The notes beneath the pieces were generated by a model. It did not search any database and was not told the origin of the DNA. It was given only the letters and a program-made list of their open reading frames with translations. Positions 1 through 7,635 of a DNA stretch of 26,851 bases are shown in pieces. The position numbers and the translations under genes are program-made. The DNA lies in NCBI GenBank assembly GCA_963922585.1, contig CAWUIK010000038.1:1-26851 (forward strand), written 5' to 3'. Every line of letters starts with the position of its first letter. Positions within the stretch are counted from its first letter, which is position 1. Source of the DNA: Parvicella sp963922585. GTDB lineage: Bacteria > Bacteroidota > Bacteroidia > Flavobacteriales_D > Parvicellaceae.

Positions 1-1219
1 GTGCACCTACAGAATAATCAAATTTCCATGGCTTCCATTTTTCTACACCTTTTTCTTTTACAGAAATGTTTCCATAAATAGTGTGAGCACCAACACTTCC
101 ACCAGGAAGTTTAAGTCTTGTTCCAGCAGGAGCTTCGTAAGCTATACCTTCTCCACTTTTAGTAGAATCATCTGGCCAGTAAACCAATTTCATAGCTTCT
201 GTAGAATCGTATGCTGCAATCATAACAGATAACTTAATAGAATCTCCTTGATTGATGTAACTAGCAGGAGCAAAAGCTAAAGGTTCAATTTTGTTGAAAT
301 TAAACTTAGGTGCAGATACTCTACTAGCAATATGAGTTACTGCTTTATTTTCAGCTTGTAAAATATCAGATCTTATAGCAGTAAACATTGCAATAGCAGC
401 AACAAGTGGAGCATGATCAAATTGTTTTGCAATCCAAGGATACTCTTCACCATGGTTATCTGTTTTCTCAGGCGGTGTAAGAATACTAAAAATTTGTTTT
501 ACCAATGCAGTATCAGCAGGATTAACTGTAGTTAATGCAGCCTCTACACCTTCCATAAACTTCTTTTTAGATTCTGGATCACCTTCTTTTTCATACTTAA
601 CATCTGGTGGAATAAACTCCCACTTTTGACCTTTGTCATCAGTATAATTTGCGATAAGTGTACATAATCTGTTTCTGTAATCCAAGATACTATCAACAAT
701 ATATTGTCCTTTTGGATTAGCATGACTTTCTCCAACATAAAGATTAGTTGCAGCATCGTAATCATCTTTCTTTGATAAGTGAATTAAAGGAAACAGTTGA
801 TAGTATCCTTGAGCATCCTCTTCATAATGATTTGCTGCAGGTGATTCACCTTCATGTTTAGTTCCAAAATTTTCATCAAGCGAAAACTTAATTAATTCAC
901 TAGATTGTGAAACAAAATAGTTAGTCAAACTTTTAGACCATTCTTTTACTTGAATTGCTTGAGCTTGAATCTTCTTAATGTTTTCAATATCTTCTTTTGA
1001 TCCTCCAGTTGCTTGTAAACCAGCAATAGCTTGTTCAAAAGAACCATAAGCACCATCCATTGTTCCTTTGATAATAGCATTTCCAGCTTCTATTTTGTCA
1101 TTAAGCGTAACGAAAGCATTAATAACCTCTTTGGAAACGTTCATTGCAAGAAGGGCCATAAGTACAAGGTACATAAGACCAATCAGTTTTTGTCTTGGGG
1201 TTTCTTTACCTCCTCCCAT
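1..1219 (-). CDS. gldM: T9SS/gliding motor protein GldM (PorM), 3' end cut off
   Basis: GldM spans the inner membrane and periplasm and couples the GldL motor to the outer-membrane part of the type IX secretion system. The start is the ATG at 1219-1217, giving the family's typical N-terminus MGGGKETPRQK followed by one membrane segment (about residues 12-28, LIGLMYLVLMALLAMNV). About 406 codons are visible and stay open to the window edge; family members are usually a little over 500 residues, so roughly the last fifth is missing. The visible remainder is the periplasmic part. It lies 62 nt after gldL in a porP-gldK-gldL-gldM order; gldN would be expected just outside the window. Identification rests on the N-terminal motif and the gene order and is firm. 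Confidence 0.95.
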   Translation of the reverse strand, partial: MGGGKETPRQKLIGLMYLVLMALLAMNVSKEVINAFVTLNDKIEAGNAIIKGTMDGAYGSFEQAIAGLQATGGSKEDIENIKKIQAQAIQVKEWSKSLTNYFVSQSSELIKFSLDENFGTKHEGESPAANHYEEDAQGYYQLFPLIHLSKKDDYDAATNLYVGESHANPKGQYIVDSILDYRNRLCTLIANYTDDKGQKWEFIPPDVKYEKEGDPESKKKFMEGVEAALTTVNPADTALVKQIFSILTPPEKTDNHGEEYPWIAKQFDHAPLVAAIAMFTAIRSDILQAENKAVTHIASRVSAPKFNFNKIEPLAFAPASYINQGDSIKLSVMIAAYDSTEAMKLVYWPDDSTKSGEGIAYEAPAGTRLKLPGGSVGAHTIYGNISVKEKGVEKWKPWKFDYSVGA

Positions 1220-1281
1220 AATTAATAAATTTTAATAGATTAATAAATTAAATAATTTGTGAATTAATACAACTCAGTTTA

Positions 1282-2115
1282 TTATCCATTAACATTTACG
1301 TTCATAGCACTTAACATGTTACCGTAAACAGTGTTCAATGCAGTCAAGTTTTGACTTAATGAAGCCATTGTTTCTTTGTAACGTTTAGTATCATCTAATG
1401 AAGAATGTAAATTAGTCATCAACTCGTTGATACCTCCGTACATTTGTTCAGTTGCATTCAAGTGTTCAGTTGCACCTTTCAATTGCATTTCATATACATT
1501 GTTCAAAGCTGCTAAGTTTCCAGAAACTTTAGTCATTTGCTCACCAAAGTTAGCACCTACTTCATGAGTGTTAGTTAATCCCATTAATGCAGAAGAAGCT
1601 TTTTCGTATGCTTCTGATAATGCTACTACTCTAGTTGAAGCTGATTCGATGTTTCCAACGAAAGCGTCTGTAGCAACAGTTGCTTTAGATAAATCACCTA
1701 AACCTGCTGCAGAAGAAGATAAATTTCTTAATCCGTCACCTAAACTTGCGATTAATTCAGGTTCAATTTTAGCCTCAGCCAACATATTATCTAGTTGTTC
1801 TACAACTGATAAATCACTTCCTCCATCAATCTCTTCAATTTCTTCCACCTCTGGAAGTCCGTGCATTCCATCTTGAGCATGTCCTAATGCTAGTTCTGGG
1901 TAGACCAAAGTCCAATCCACTTCTTCATGTAAAGGTTCAAATGCTGATAAAATAAAGATCACAGCTTCTACCAAAAGACCAATCAACAGATAAGGCCCAG
2001 GTATGTGATAAATTTTACAGATTGCTCCAATAATTACGATTGCTCCACCCCATCCGTATACGAACTTCATGATGTTTTTGAATCTCTTACTTGCGAAAAA
2101 ACCATTTCCACTCAT
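1282..2115 (-). CDS. gldL: T9SS/gliding motor protein GldL (PorL)
   Basis: GldL is the inner-membrane, proton-motive-force-driven partner of GldM; together they power type IX secretion and gliding. The 277-residue protein has two membrane segments near the N-terminus (about residues 18-35 and 42-59). A buried acidic residue in the second helix, E50 in GLLVEAVIF, sits where the functionally essential glutamate of the family lies. The rest is a long cytoplasmic region rich in Ala, Asn, Leu and Glu, predicted helical or coiled-coil. The gene follows gldK by 73 nt and precedes gldM by 62 nt, so one transcript is likely. The start ATG gives the expected short N-terminal tail before helix 1. Confidence 0.95.
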   Translation of the reverse strand: MSGNGFFASKRFKNIMKFVYGWGGAIVIIGAICKIYHIPGPYLLIGLLVEAVIFILSAFEPLHEEVDWTLVYPELALGHAQDGMHGLPEVEEIEEIDGGSDLSVVEQLDNMLAEAKIEPELIASLGDGLRNLSSSAAGLGDLSKATVATDAFVGNIESASTRVVALSEAYEKASSALMGLTNTHEVGANFGEQMTKVSGNLAALNNVYEMQLKGATEHLNATEQMYGGINELMTNLHSSLDDTKRYKETMASLSQNLTALNTVYGNMLSAMNVNVNG

Positions 2116-2188
2116 TTTCCTTGCTTTTTTTTAGTTAGACAATTATTATACTTGATTTTACTGATTTCATATAAAAACTTTCGATGAA

Positions 2189-3673
2189 TTAGTTCATTCC
2201 TCCTTCATCTTTATTAGCTCCACCTCTTCCTAAATAAGTCATAACACTTCTATAACCTATATAAGATTTAGCAGAATCTTGGTATTCAAAGGTTCTTGTT
2301 CCCGTTTGAAGATAATATCCTATATCTTTCCAAGAACCACCTCTAATTACTTTTCTTTTCATAGATGGAGGATCGTGATCCAAAGCGTGGTAAGTATATT
2401 GAGGATTCAAATCGTGCGAAAACTCATATACAGATTCATCATAAGCAGTACTACACCACTCTGAAACGTTTCCTGCCATACAATACAATCCATAGTCGTT
2501 AGGATGATAAGCAGTAACCTCTACAGTATGAAAACCACCATCTTCCATATATCTACCTCTCATAGGTTTAAAGTTTCCAAGGAAACAGCCTCTTGAATTT
2601 CTTATGTAAGGACCTCCCCATGGATATGGACTTAAATCTAAACCACCTCTAGCAGCATACTCCCATTCAGCTTCTGTTGGCAATCTAAAATCTTGAACAT
2701 AAGACTCCCAATTAGCACTCCTCCATGTATTCAACAATTGAGTTCTCCAAACATTGAATGCATTTGCTTGTTGCCAAGTAACACCAACTACTGGATAATT
2801 ATCGTAAGCTGGATGCCAGAAATACATATTAGTCATAGGTTCATTGAAACTATAAGTGAAATCATGAATCCAACACAAAGTATCAGGATATACATTGATA
2901 TATTCACGAATAATAAATCTTGATCTATCTTCATGACCTCTGATAGCATTGTTTTGCCCCTTAGAGTTTCTTTCACCAAGATTTAAATCTCTTCCTTGTT
3001 GGATAGTACCGTCTTGAGGGAAAGGTAAAAATCCATTTTGCATTTTCACTCGGTGTTCAGGATCCGATTCAGCAGCTTCGTTAGACAACTTTTTAATCAA
3101 AGGTCTTCCTTTTCTTGCAGCTTCTTGCATGTCAATCCAAAAGTATTCGAACATTAATTTTCTTGTATCGATTTCAAATCTATCATAAAACCTATCACTT
3201 TCACCTAGATACATTTCTGCTAAAAACTCAAACTGATCGTTTTCTGGATATTTCTCCCAATCTAATTTGGTTCTCCAATCCAAAATCCACTCACTTTCAT
3301 CTTTTGGTTGTAATTCATCATCAAGCACCTCGATTGTCCAACCTTCAGGTCCTTGAGCATCTGCTAATATTCTTCGTGCAATAGAATCTCTCACCCAGTA
3401 AACAAACTGACGATATTCATTGTTAGAAATTTCTGTTTGATCCATATAGAAAGCCTGCACAGAAACAGTTTTTGCTCTTGTGTAATGAGCAAAAGGCACG
3501 TCTTGATCGCTTTGCCCCATAGTAAAACCTCCTGCTGGTATATACAACATACCATATAAATCGGGATGATACCAAGCCCTTCTTCCAAGAACTCCTACAA
3601 GTTCACCTCTGTTATTATCAGCGCAACTAGACACTGCAATGGTGATTATTAATAAATACAATAACTTTTTCAT
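2189..3673 (-). CDS. gldK: T9SS/gliding lipoprotein GldK (PorK)
   Basis: GldK is an outer-membrane lipoprotein that forms, with GldN, the periplasmic ring of the type IX secretion system. The N-terminus is a lipoprotein signal (MKKLLYLLIITIAVSSC) with the lipidated Cys at residue 17. The body is a formylglycine-generating-enzyme/sulfatase-modifying fold. The opening segment has IPAGGFTMG, the middle has RLPTEAEWEYAARGG and GNVSEWC, and the end has VIRGGSWKD. In GldK/PorK this fold is structural rather than catalytic. The protein is 494 residues, normal for the family. It is followed by gldL, and porP lies upstream. Confidence 0.95.
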   Translation of the reverse strand: MKKLLYLLIITIAVSSCADNNRGELVGVLGRRAWYHPDLYGMLYIPAGGFTMGQSDQDVPFAHYTRAKTVSVQAFYMDQTEISNNEYRQFVYWVRDSIARRILADAQGPEGWTIEVLDDELQPKDESEWILDWRTKLDWEKYPENDQFEFLAEMYLGESDRFYDRFEIDTRKLMFEYFWIDMQEAARKGRPLIKKLSNEAAESDPEHRVKMQNGFLPFPQDGTIQQGRDLNLGERNSKGQNNAIRGHEDRSRFIIREYINVYPDTLCWIHDFTYSFNEPMTNMYFWHPAYDNYPVVGVTWQQANAFNVWRTQLLNTWRSANWESYVQDFRLPTEAEWEYAARGGLDLSPYPWGGPYIRNSRGCFLGNFKPMRGRYMEDGGFHTVEVTAYHPNDYGLYCMAGNVSEWCSTAYDESVYEFSHDLNPQYTYHALDHDPPSMKRKVIRGGSWKDIGYYLQTGTRTFEYQDSAKSYIGYRSVMTYLGRGGANKDEGGMN

Positions 3674-3797
3674 GCTACCCTTTTTGATTTAACTTCCTTA
3701 TTTACCCGTTTTCAACTACCTTTTGTTAACAACCCGAAGGCATTCGAAATGACTTTAACGGAGCTAAATGATTTTGGTTTCAATTTTAAGAACATTT

Positions 3798-4724
3798 TTA
3801 TAAGAATCTAGGATTCTTTGATTTCTGTACTGGTTGTGGTTTATCTATATTAAAGCAATAATTCAACATTATATCATGCGAACCATTACTATAACTTCTC
3901 AATGCGGAAGTGGTTACATCATATCCATAACCAATTCTTAACATTCCTCCTCCAACTTCTGTTTGGTACCCTAACATTGGGGCAATTGCATCTGACAATC
4001 TATAAGAAACTCCTGCCCAAATCATGTTTTTAAATAACACATTTACATTTACATCAATTTGTGTTGATGCAATATCAGTTTTAGCCAATATAGATGGTCT
4101 CAAAATAAAATCAGGATTAATTTGATAATTATACCCTGCAGTAATCCAATAATGGTGAACATTTTGCAAATTTAGTTCGTCCATACTGAACTGACCTAGA
4201 TGCGTTGCACTTAAACCCATATATAAATTTGGAGTCTTATAGAAAACACCAAAATTAATATCTGGTGCTAGATCACTTGAACTTGCTGCGGCAATAGCTC
4301 CATCGTTAGCTGCAGGAGTGCCGTCAGGCGTAATCCAATTAGCATCGATACTTTTTTGAATAAAACCTGCAGAAATACCTACCCCTAAGATCCCAACCCC
4401 AATTCCTTGATGATAAGAATAAGACAATCTTACTAAATTGTTTTTTTCAAAACCTAATTGATCATTCACATATGTTAAACCAACTCCACCTCTTAACATT
4501 TTTACCGGGGCATGAACATTCAATAACGCTGTTTGTGGACTTCCGTCAAAGCCTGACCATTGTTGTCTAAACAAAGCAGTACCACATATTGAATTAGTAA
4601 TCCCTGCATAACCTGGATTGAAAGAAAGATTATCAAACATGTAATGTGTGAACTGATAATCCTGCTGCGCAGATGCAAATAGACCACTAATGGCTATTGA
4701 AAATGTAAGTAAAATTCTTCTCAT
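3798..4724 (-). CDS. porP: T9SS outer-membrane protein of the PorP/SprF family
   Basis: Members of this family are outer-membrane beta-barrel proteins that associate with the type IX secretion system and help display or anchor secreted proteins such as adhesins. The 308-residue protein has a Sec signal peptide (cleavage probably after ASA, about residue 19). The family's N-terminal signature follows: QYMF-like HYMFDNLSFNPGYAG and an RQQWSGFDGSPQT segment. The rest alternates aromatic and glycine residues as in a barrel. It lies 124 nt upstream of gldK, giving the porP-porK-porL-porM order known from Porphyromonas. That order suggests it is the dedicated PorP of the system, although Flavobacteriales often hold many SprF-like paralogues. 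Confidence 0.9.
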   Translation of the reverse strand: MRRILLTFSIAISGLFASAQQDYQFTHYMFDNLSFNPGYAGITNSICGTALFRQQWSGFDGSPQTALLNVHAPVKMLRGGVGLTYVNDQLGFEKNNLVRLSYSYHQGIGVGILGVGISAGFIQKSIDANWITPDGTPAANDGAIAAASSSDLAPDINFGVFYKTPNLYMGLSATHLGQFSMDELNLQNVHHYWITAGYNYQINPDFILRPSILAKTDIASTQIDVNVNVLFKNMIWAGVSYRLSDAIAPMLGYQTEVGGGMLRIGYGYDVTTSALRSYSNGSHDIMLNYCFNIDKPQPVQKSKNPRFL

Positions 4725-4880
4725 AGTTCTGATAATTAATCAGTTAGGTTAAAACTTAATAATATTAGGTTATATTAACAAGTCGTAAAAGTAAACATAT
4801 TTTTTAATTTTTCAAATTTTTCTTGCATTTTCTTCAAATTAGTTAAAAAAATATAAAATTTAATTAAAACAAAAATGTTA

Positions 4881-4914
4881 AAAAAAAATCCCTTGAAAAA
4901 TTTCAAGGGATTTT
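4881..4914 (-). terminator. Intrinsic terminator after pnp
   Basis: A perfect hairpin lies 26 nt past the pnp stop codon: arm 4885-4898 pairs with 4901-4914 (core ATCCCTTGAAA/TTTCAAGGGAT). Read on the minus strand it is followed directly by a run of eight or more T. This ends the rpsO-pnp transcript and insulates the porP-gldKLM genes downstream. On the plus strand only four T follow the stem, so its main use is on the minus strand. Confidence 0.9.
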
Positions 4915-4940
4915 ATACATTTTATATAAGTGTAAAAAAA

Positions 4941-7085
4941 TTAGTTTGAAGTTTCTGGTTTAGGTATGAGAACTTTTCTAGAAATTTTCATTTTTCCATT
5001 TTTTGGATCTTTACCGATTACTTTTACTTCAATTTCTTGACCAACTTTAAGATAGTCTTCTGGTTTTTCTACTCTTTCCCAAGCAATCTCAGAAACATGC
5101 AACAATGCGTCAGTACCAGGAAGAATTTCACAGAAAGCTCCAAAAGCAACTAAGTTTTTTACTTTTGCATTGTAAGTTTCTCCCACTTCTGCAACTGGTG
5201 GAAATGCAATAAGTCTTATTTGACGTAAAGCTTCATCCATCCCTTCTTTATTATTTGAGAATATTTCAACTGTTCCTGAACCATCTTCATTCTCATCAAT
5301 TGAAATAGTAGTTTGTGTTTCTTTTTGAAGATTTTGAATCGTTTCACCACCTTTACCTATGATGGCACCAATAGCTTCGTTAGGAACAATTAGACTTTCA
5401 ATTCTTGGAACATTAGGTTTGTAATCTTCTCTTGGAGCGGCAATCACTTCTTCAATCTTGTCCAAGATATGTAATCTACCAACTCTAGCTTGTTCTAGCG
5501 CTTGAGCAAGAAGTGCATAATCCAAACCTTCTATTTTGATATCCATCTGACAAGCTGTAATACCATCTTTTGTTCCAGTTACTTTGAAATCCATATCACC
5601 TAAATGATCTTCATCTCCTAAAATATCAGAAAGGACAACAAACTCTTTTGTTTCGGGATCAGAAATTAATCCCATCGCAATACCAGAAACAGGTTTTTTC
5701 ATTTTAACACCTCCATCAAGTAATGCTAATGTACCAGCACAAACTGTTGCCATTGAAGAAGAACCATTTGACTCTAGAATTTCAGAAACTAAACGAATTG
5801 TATATGGGTTTTCAGGTTTAGCAGGAATCATTGGTTTTAATGCTCTTAAAGCTAAATTACCGTGTCCTACCTCTCTTCTAGAAACACCTCTAATCGGCCT
5901 AGCCTCACCTGTACTGAAAGGAGGAAAGTTATAGTGAAGCACAAAATCTTGATCTTCTGTTAATAAAGCATTATCTTTTCTTTGAACATCTAATTTAGAA
6001 CCTAAAGTTAAAGTTGTTAGCGATTGTGTTTCACCTCTAGTAAAAATTGATGAACCATGAACACCTCCAGGAAGATAATCTATTTCTGCCCAAATTGGTC
6101 TAATTTCATCTAATTTTCTTCCGTCTAGACGAGATTTATTATCCAACATCATTCTTCTAACCGCTGCTTTTTGGGTTGATTTGTAATACTGACTAATTAA
6201 ATATTTCTTTTCAGAAACTTCTTCTTCTCCTAAAGAAGCAATCAATTCTTTTTTGATATTTCCGAAAAGTTCAGCTCTTTTTGCTTTGTCTGCTAATCCA
6301 AGACGTGCAACATCGTAACATTTTTGATAAGCAAATTCATGAATTCTTTTCTTTAAATCTTCATCATGCGTTTCATGAGAATATTCTCTTTTAGGATTTG
6401 CTTTTGCAACCTCAGCTGCAATATCTAATTGAAGTTGAATTTGTTGTTTAATAACAGTATGTGCAGTTTTAATTGCTTCAATCATATCAGCTTCTGAAAC
6501 TTCATTCATTTCTCCTTCCACCATATTGATAGAATCCATAGAACCTGCAATAATCATATCTAATTCTGCACCTTTCATTTCGTCAAATCTAGGATTAACA
6601 TGAAAAGCTCCATCTTTTTTGATAATACGAACTTCAGAAACTGGACCATTGAAAGGAATATCTGATACTGCGACTGCTGCAGAAGCCGCTAAACATGCCA
6701 ATGCATCTGGTTGATTCACTCCATCTGAAGATAATAATTGAATCATTATTTGTGTCTCTGCATGAAAATCATCTGGAAACAATGGGCGCATAGCTCTATC
6801 CACAAGTCTCATCGTTAAAATCTCCTCATCAGAAGGTCTTGCTTCTCTTTTTAAGAAACCACCTGGAAATCTTCCAACAGCGGCAAATTTCTCTTTATAA
6901 TCTATTGTTAGAGGTAGAAAATCGACATCATCTTTCACATCAATATTTGCTACAACTGTTGCGAGTAACATTGTGTCACCCATTCTTAAAACTACTGAAC
7001 CATCAGCTTGTTTTGCAAGTTTGCCTGTTTCGATGGAAATTTCTGTTCCATTTGGCAAGGTCATTTTTTTGTTTACTATATTCAT
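4941..7085 (-). CDS. pnp: Polyribonucleotide nucleotidyltransferase (PNPase)
   Basis: PNPase degrades RNA from the 3' end by phosphorolysis and works as a trimer. The 714-residue length is normal. Domains in order are a first RNase PH domain (about 12-145), an all-helical linker, a second and catalytic RNase PH domain (about 320-540, with FTRGETQSL and SSSMATVCAG), a KH domain (about 565-625, with the GKGG loop in AIIGKGGETI) and an S1 domain (about 632-705, with AFGAFCEILPG and HVSEIAWERV). The gene follows rpsO by 139 nt, as in many bacteria, and the spacer contains several hairpins (see separate entries) that could tune its expression. A strong terminator follows. Confidence 0.98.
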   Translation of the reverse strand: MNIVNKKMTLPNGTEISIETGKLAKQADGSVVLRMGDTMLLATVVANIDVKDDVDFLPLTIDYKEKFAAVGRFPGGFLKREARPSDEEILTMRLVDRAMRPLFPDDFHAETQIMIQLLSSDGVNQPDALACLAASAAVAVSDIPFNGPVSEVRIIKKDGAFHVNPRFDEMKGAELDMIIAGSMDSINMVEGEMNEVSEADMIEAIKTAHTVIKQQIQLQLDIAAEVAKANPKREYSHETHDEDLKKRIHEFAYQKCYDVARLGLADKAKRAELFGNIKKELIASLGEEEVSEKKYLISQYYKSTQKAAVRRMMLDNKSRLDGRKLDEIRPIWAEIDYLPGGVHGSSIFTRGETQSLTTLTLGSKLDVQRKDNALLTEDQDFVLHYNFPPFSTGEARPIRGVSRREVGHGNLALRALKPMIPAKPENPYTIRLVSEILESNGSSSMATVCAGTLALLDGGVKMKKPVSGIAMGLISDPETKEFVVLSDILGDEDHLGDMDFKVTGTKDGITACQMDIKIEGLDYALLAQALEQARVGRLHILDKIEEVIAAPREDYKPNVPRIESLIVPNEAIGAIIGKGGETIQNLQKETQTTISIDENEDGSGTVEIFSNNKEGMDEALRQIRLIAFPPVAEVGETYNAKVKNLVAFGAFCEILPGTDALLHVSEIAWERVEKPEDYLKVGQEIEVKVIGKDPKNGKMKISRKVLIPKPETSN

Positions 7086-7100
7086 TATTTGTTATGTTAT

Positions 7101-7127
7101 GCCTTCCTTAATTCTTCAGGGGAAGGC
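7101..7127 (-). promoter_or_regulatory. Hairpin in the pnp leader
   Basis: A perfect 7-bp inverted repeat, GCCTTCC (7101-7107) and GGAAGGC (7121-7127), encloses a 13-nt loop. It ends 15 nt before the pnp start codon, in minus orientation. The position fits a structure that affects ribosome access or mRNA stability. No T-run follows, so it is not a standard terminator. Its function is inferred. Confidence 0.5.
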
Positions 7128-7157
7128 GTTATTAATATTTCTTTTTAAAGCAAGAAA

Positions 7158-7184
7158 GGACTATTACGCATTGCGCAACAGTCC
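7158..7184 (-). promoter_or_regulatory. Long RNA helix between rpsO and pnp
   Basis: GGACT (7158-7162) and AGTCC (7180-7184) form the ends of a hairpin. Read as plus-strand RNA it has two A-C mismatches. Read as minus-strand RNA, the sense of the operon, both become G-U pairs, giving a continuous helix of about 12 bp with a 3-nt loop. This direction dependence supports a role in the rpsO-pnp transcript. In E. coli the same spacer holds an RNase III-cleaved stem that mediates PNPase autoregulation; by analogy this could be a processing site. A weakly T-rich stretch follows, so an attenuator is the alternative. Confidence 0.55.
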
Positions 7185-7200
7185 CCTCTCATACATTTAA

Positions 7201-7218
7201 TGCTCTACGTTCAGAGCA
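7201..7218 (-). terminator. Hairpin directly after rpsO
   Basis: TGCTCT (7201-7206) pairs with AGAGCA (7213-7218) around a 6-nt loop, 6 nt past the rpsO stop codon. Only a weak T-run follows on the minus strand. It may protect the 3' end of the rpsO message or act as a partial terminator, matching the position of the rpsO terminator in other bacteria. The assignment is tentative. Confidence 0.4.
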
Positions 7219-7224
7219 AAAGAA

Positions 7225-7494
7225 TTACTTACGTAATCCAAGTTCTTTGATGATTGCTCTATACCTTTCGATATCTACTTTTATCAAATAATCTAATTGC
7301 CTTCTTCTTTTTCCCACCAATTTTACTAAAGCACGCTCTGTAGCGAAATCTTTTCTATTTTGTTTTAAGTGCTCAGTTAAGTGAGCAATTCTGTGTGTGA
7401 ACAAAGCTATTTGTCCTTCTGGTGTTCCGGTATCCGCTTCACTTTTGTTGTGTTTAGCGAAAATTTCTTTTTTTACTTTTTCTGTCAAATACAT
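7225..7494 (-). CDS. rpsO: 30S ribosomal protein S15
   Basis: S15 binds the central domain of 16S rRNA early in small-subunit assembly. The 89-residue length is standard. The family motifs are present: DTGTPEGQIALFTHRI, ITHLTEHLK-like AHLTEHLKQNRKD, and the C-terminal GKRRRQLDYL and YRAIIKELGLR. The ATG at 7494 gives the usual N-terminus. A good -7 promoter motif lies 48 nt upstream of the start, and pnp follows on the same strand. Confidence 0.98.
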   Translation of the reverse strand: MYLTEKVKKEIFAKHNKSEADTGTPEGQIALFTHRIAHLTEHLKQNRKDFATERALVKLVGKRRRQLDYLIKVDIERYRAIIKELGLRK

Positions 7495-7541
7495 TTTACA
7501 ATACTATTAGTGATTGGTATGCGATTAATTAATTTCGGGTG

Positions 7542-7549
7542 CAAAGATA
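7542..7549 (-). promoter_or_regulatory. -7 promoter motif for rpsO-pnp
   Basis: On the minus strand this reads TATCTTTG, an exact match to the Bacteroidota -7 consensus TAnnTTTG. It lies 48 nt before the rpsO start, giving a leader of about 40 nt. I see no TTG at the usual -33 distance, so the call rests on the -7 motif and its position. Confidence 0.6.
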
Positions 7550-7591
7550 ACTTTTATTTTTTAATTCCTAATATAGTTTTTGTTTTTATTT

Positions 7592-7619
7592 TTCTAGACA
7601 CTAAATTCTAGACACAAGA
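7592..7619. repeat. Short heptamer repeat, 2 x 14 bp
   Basis: Two 14-bp units (TTCTAGACACTAAA, TTCTAGACACAAGA) stand in tandem and read as four 7-bp words: TTCTAGA, CACTAAA, TTCTAGA, CACAAGA. The words TTCTAGA and nnCTAAA recur in a similar array at 15547-15574. The site lies between the accC stop and the rpsO promoter. Confidence 0.6.
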
Positions 7620-7635
7620 TTTCAGAAAAAAATTC

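Noticed and set aside
544..765. 73-codon open frame on the minus strand inside gldM
   Set aside because: It is another frame of gldM, which continues open across the whole of 1-1219 with family motifs.
4725..4880. Promoter of porP-gldKLM
   Set aside because: The minus strand holds only TATGTTTA (4792-4799), one base off the consensus, with no TTG at the right distance; too weak to list.
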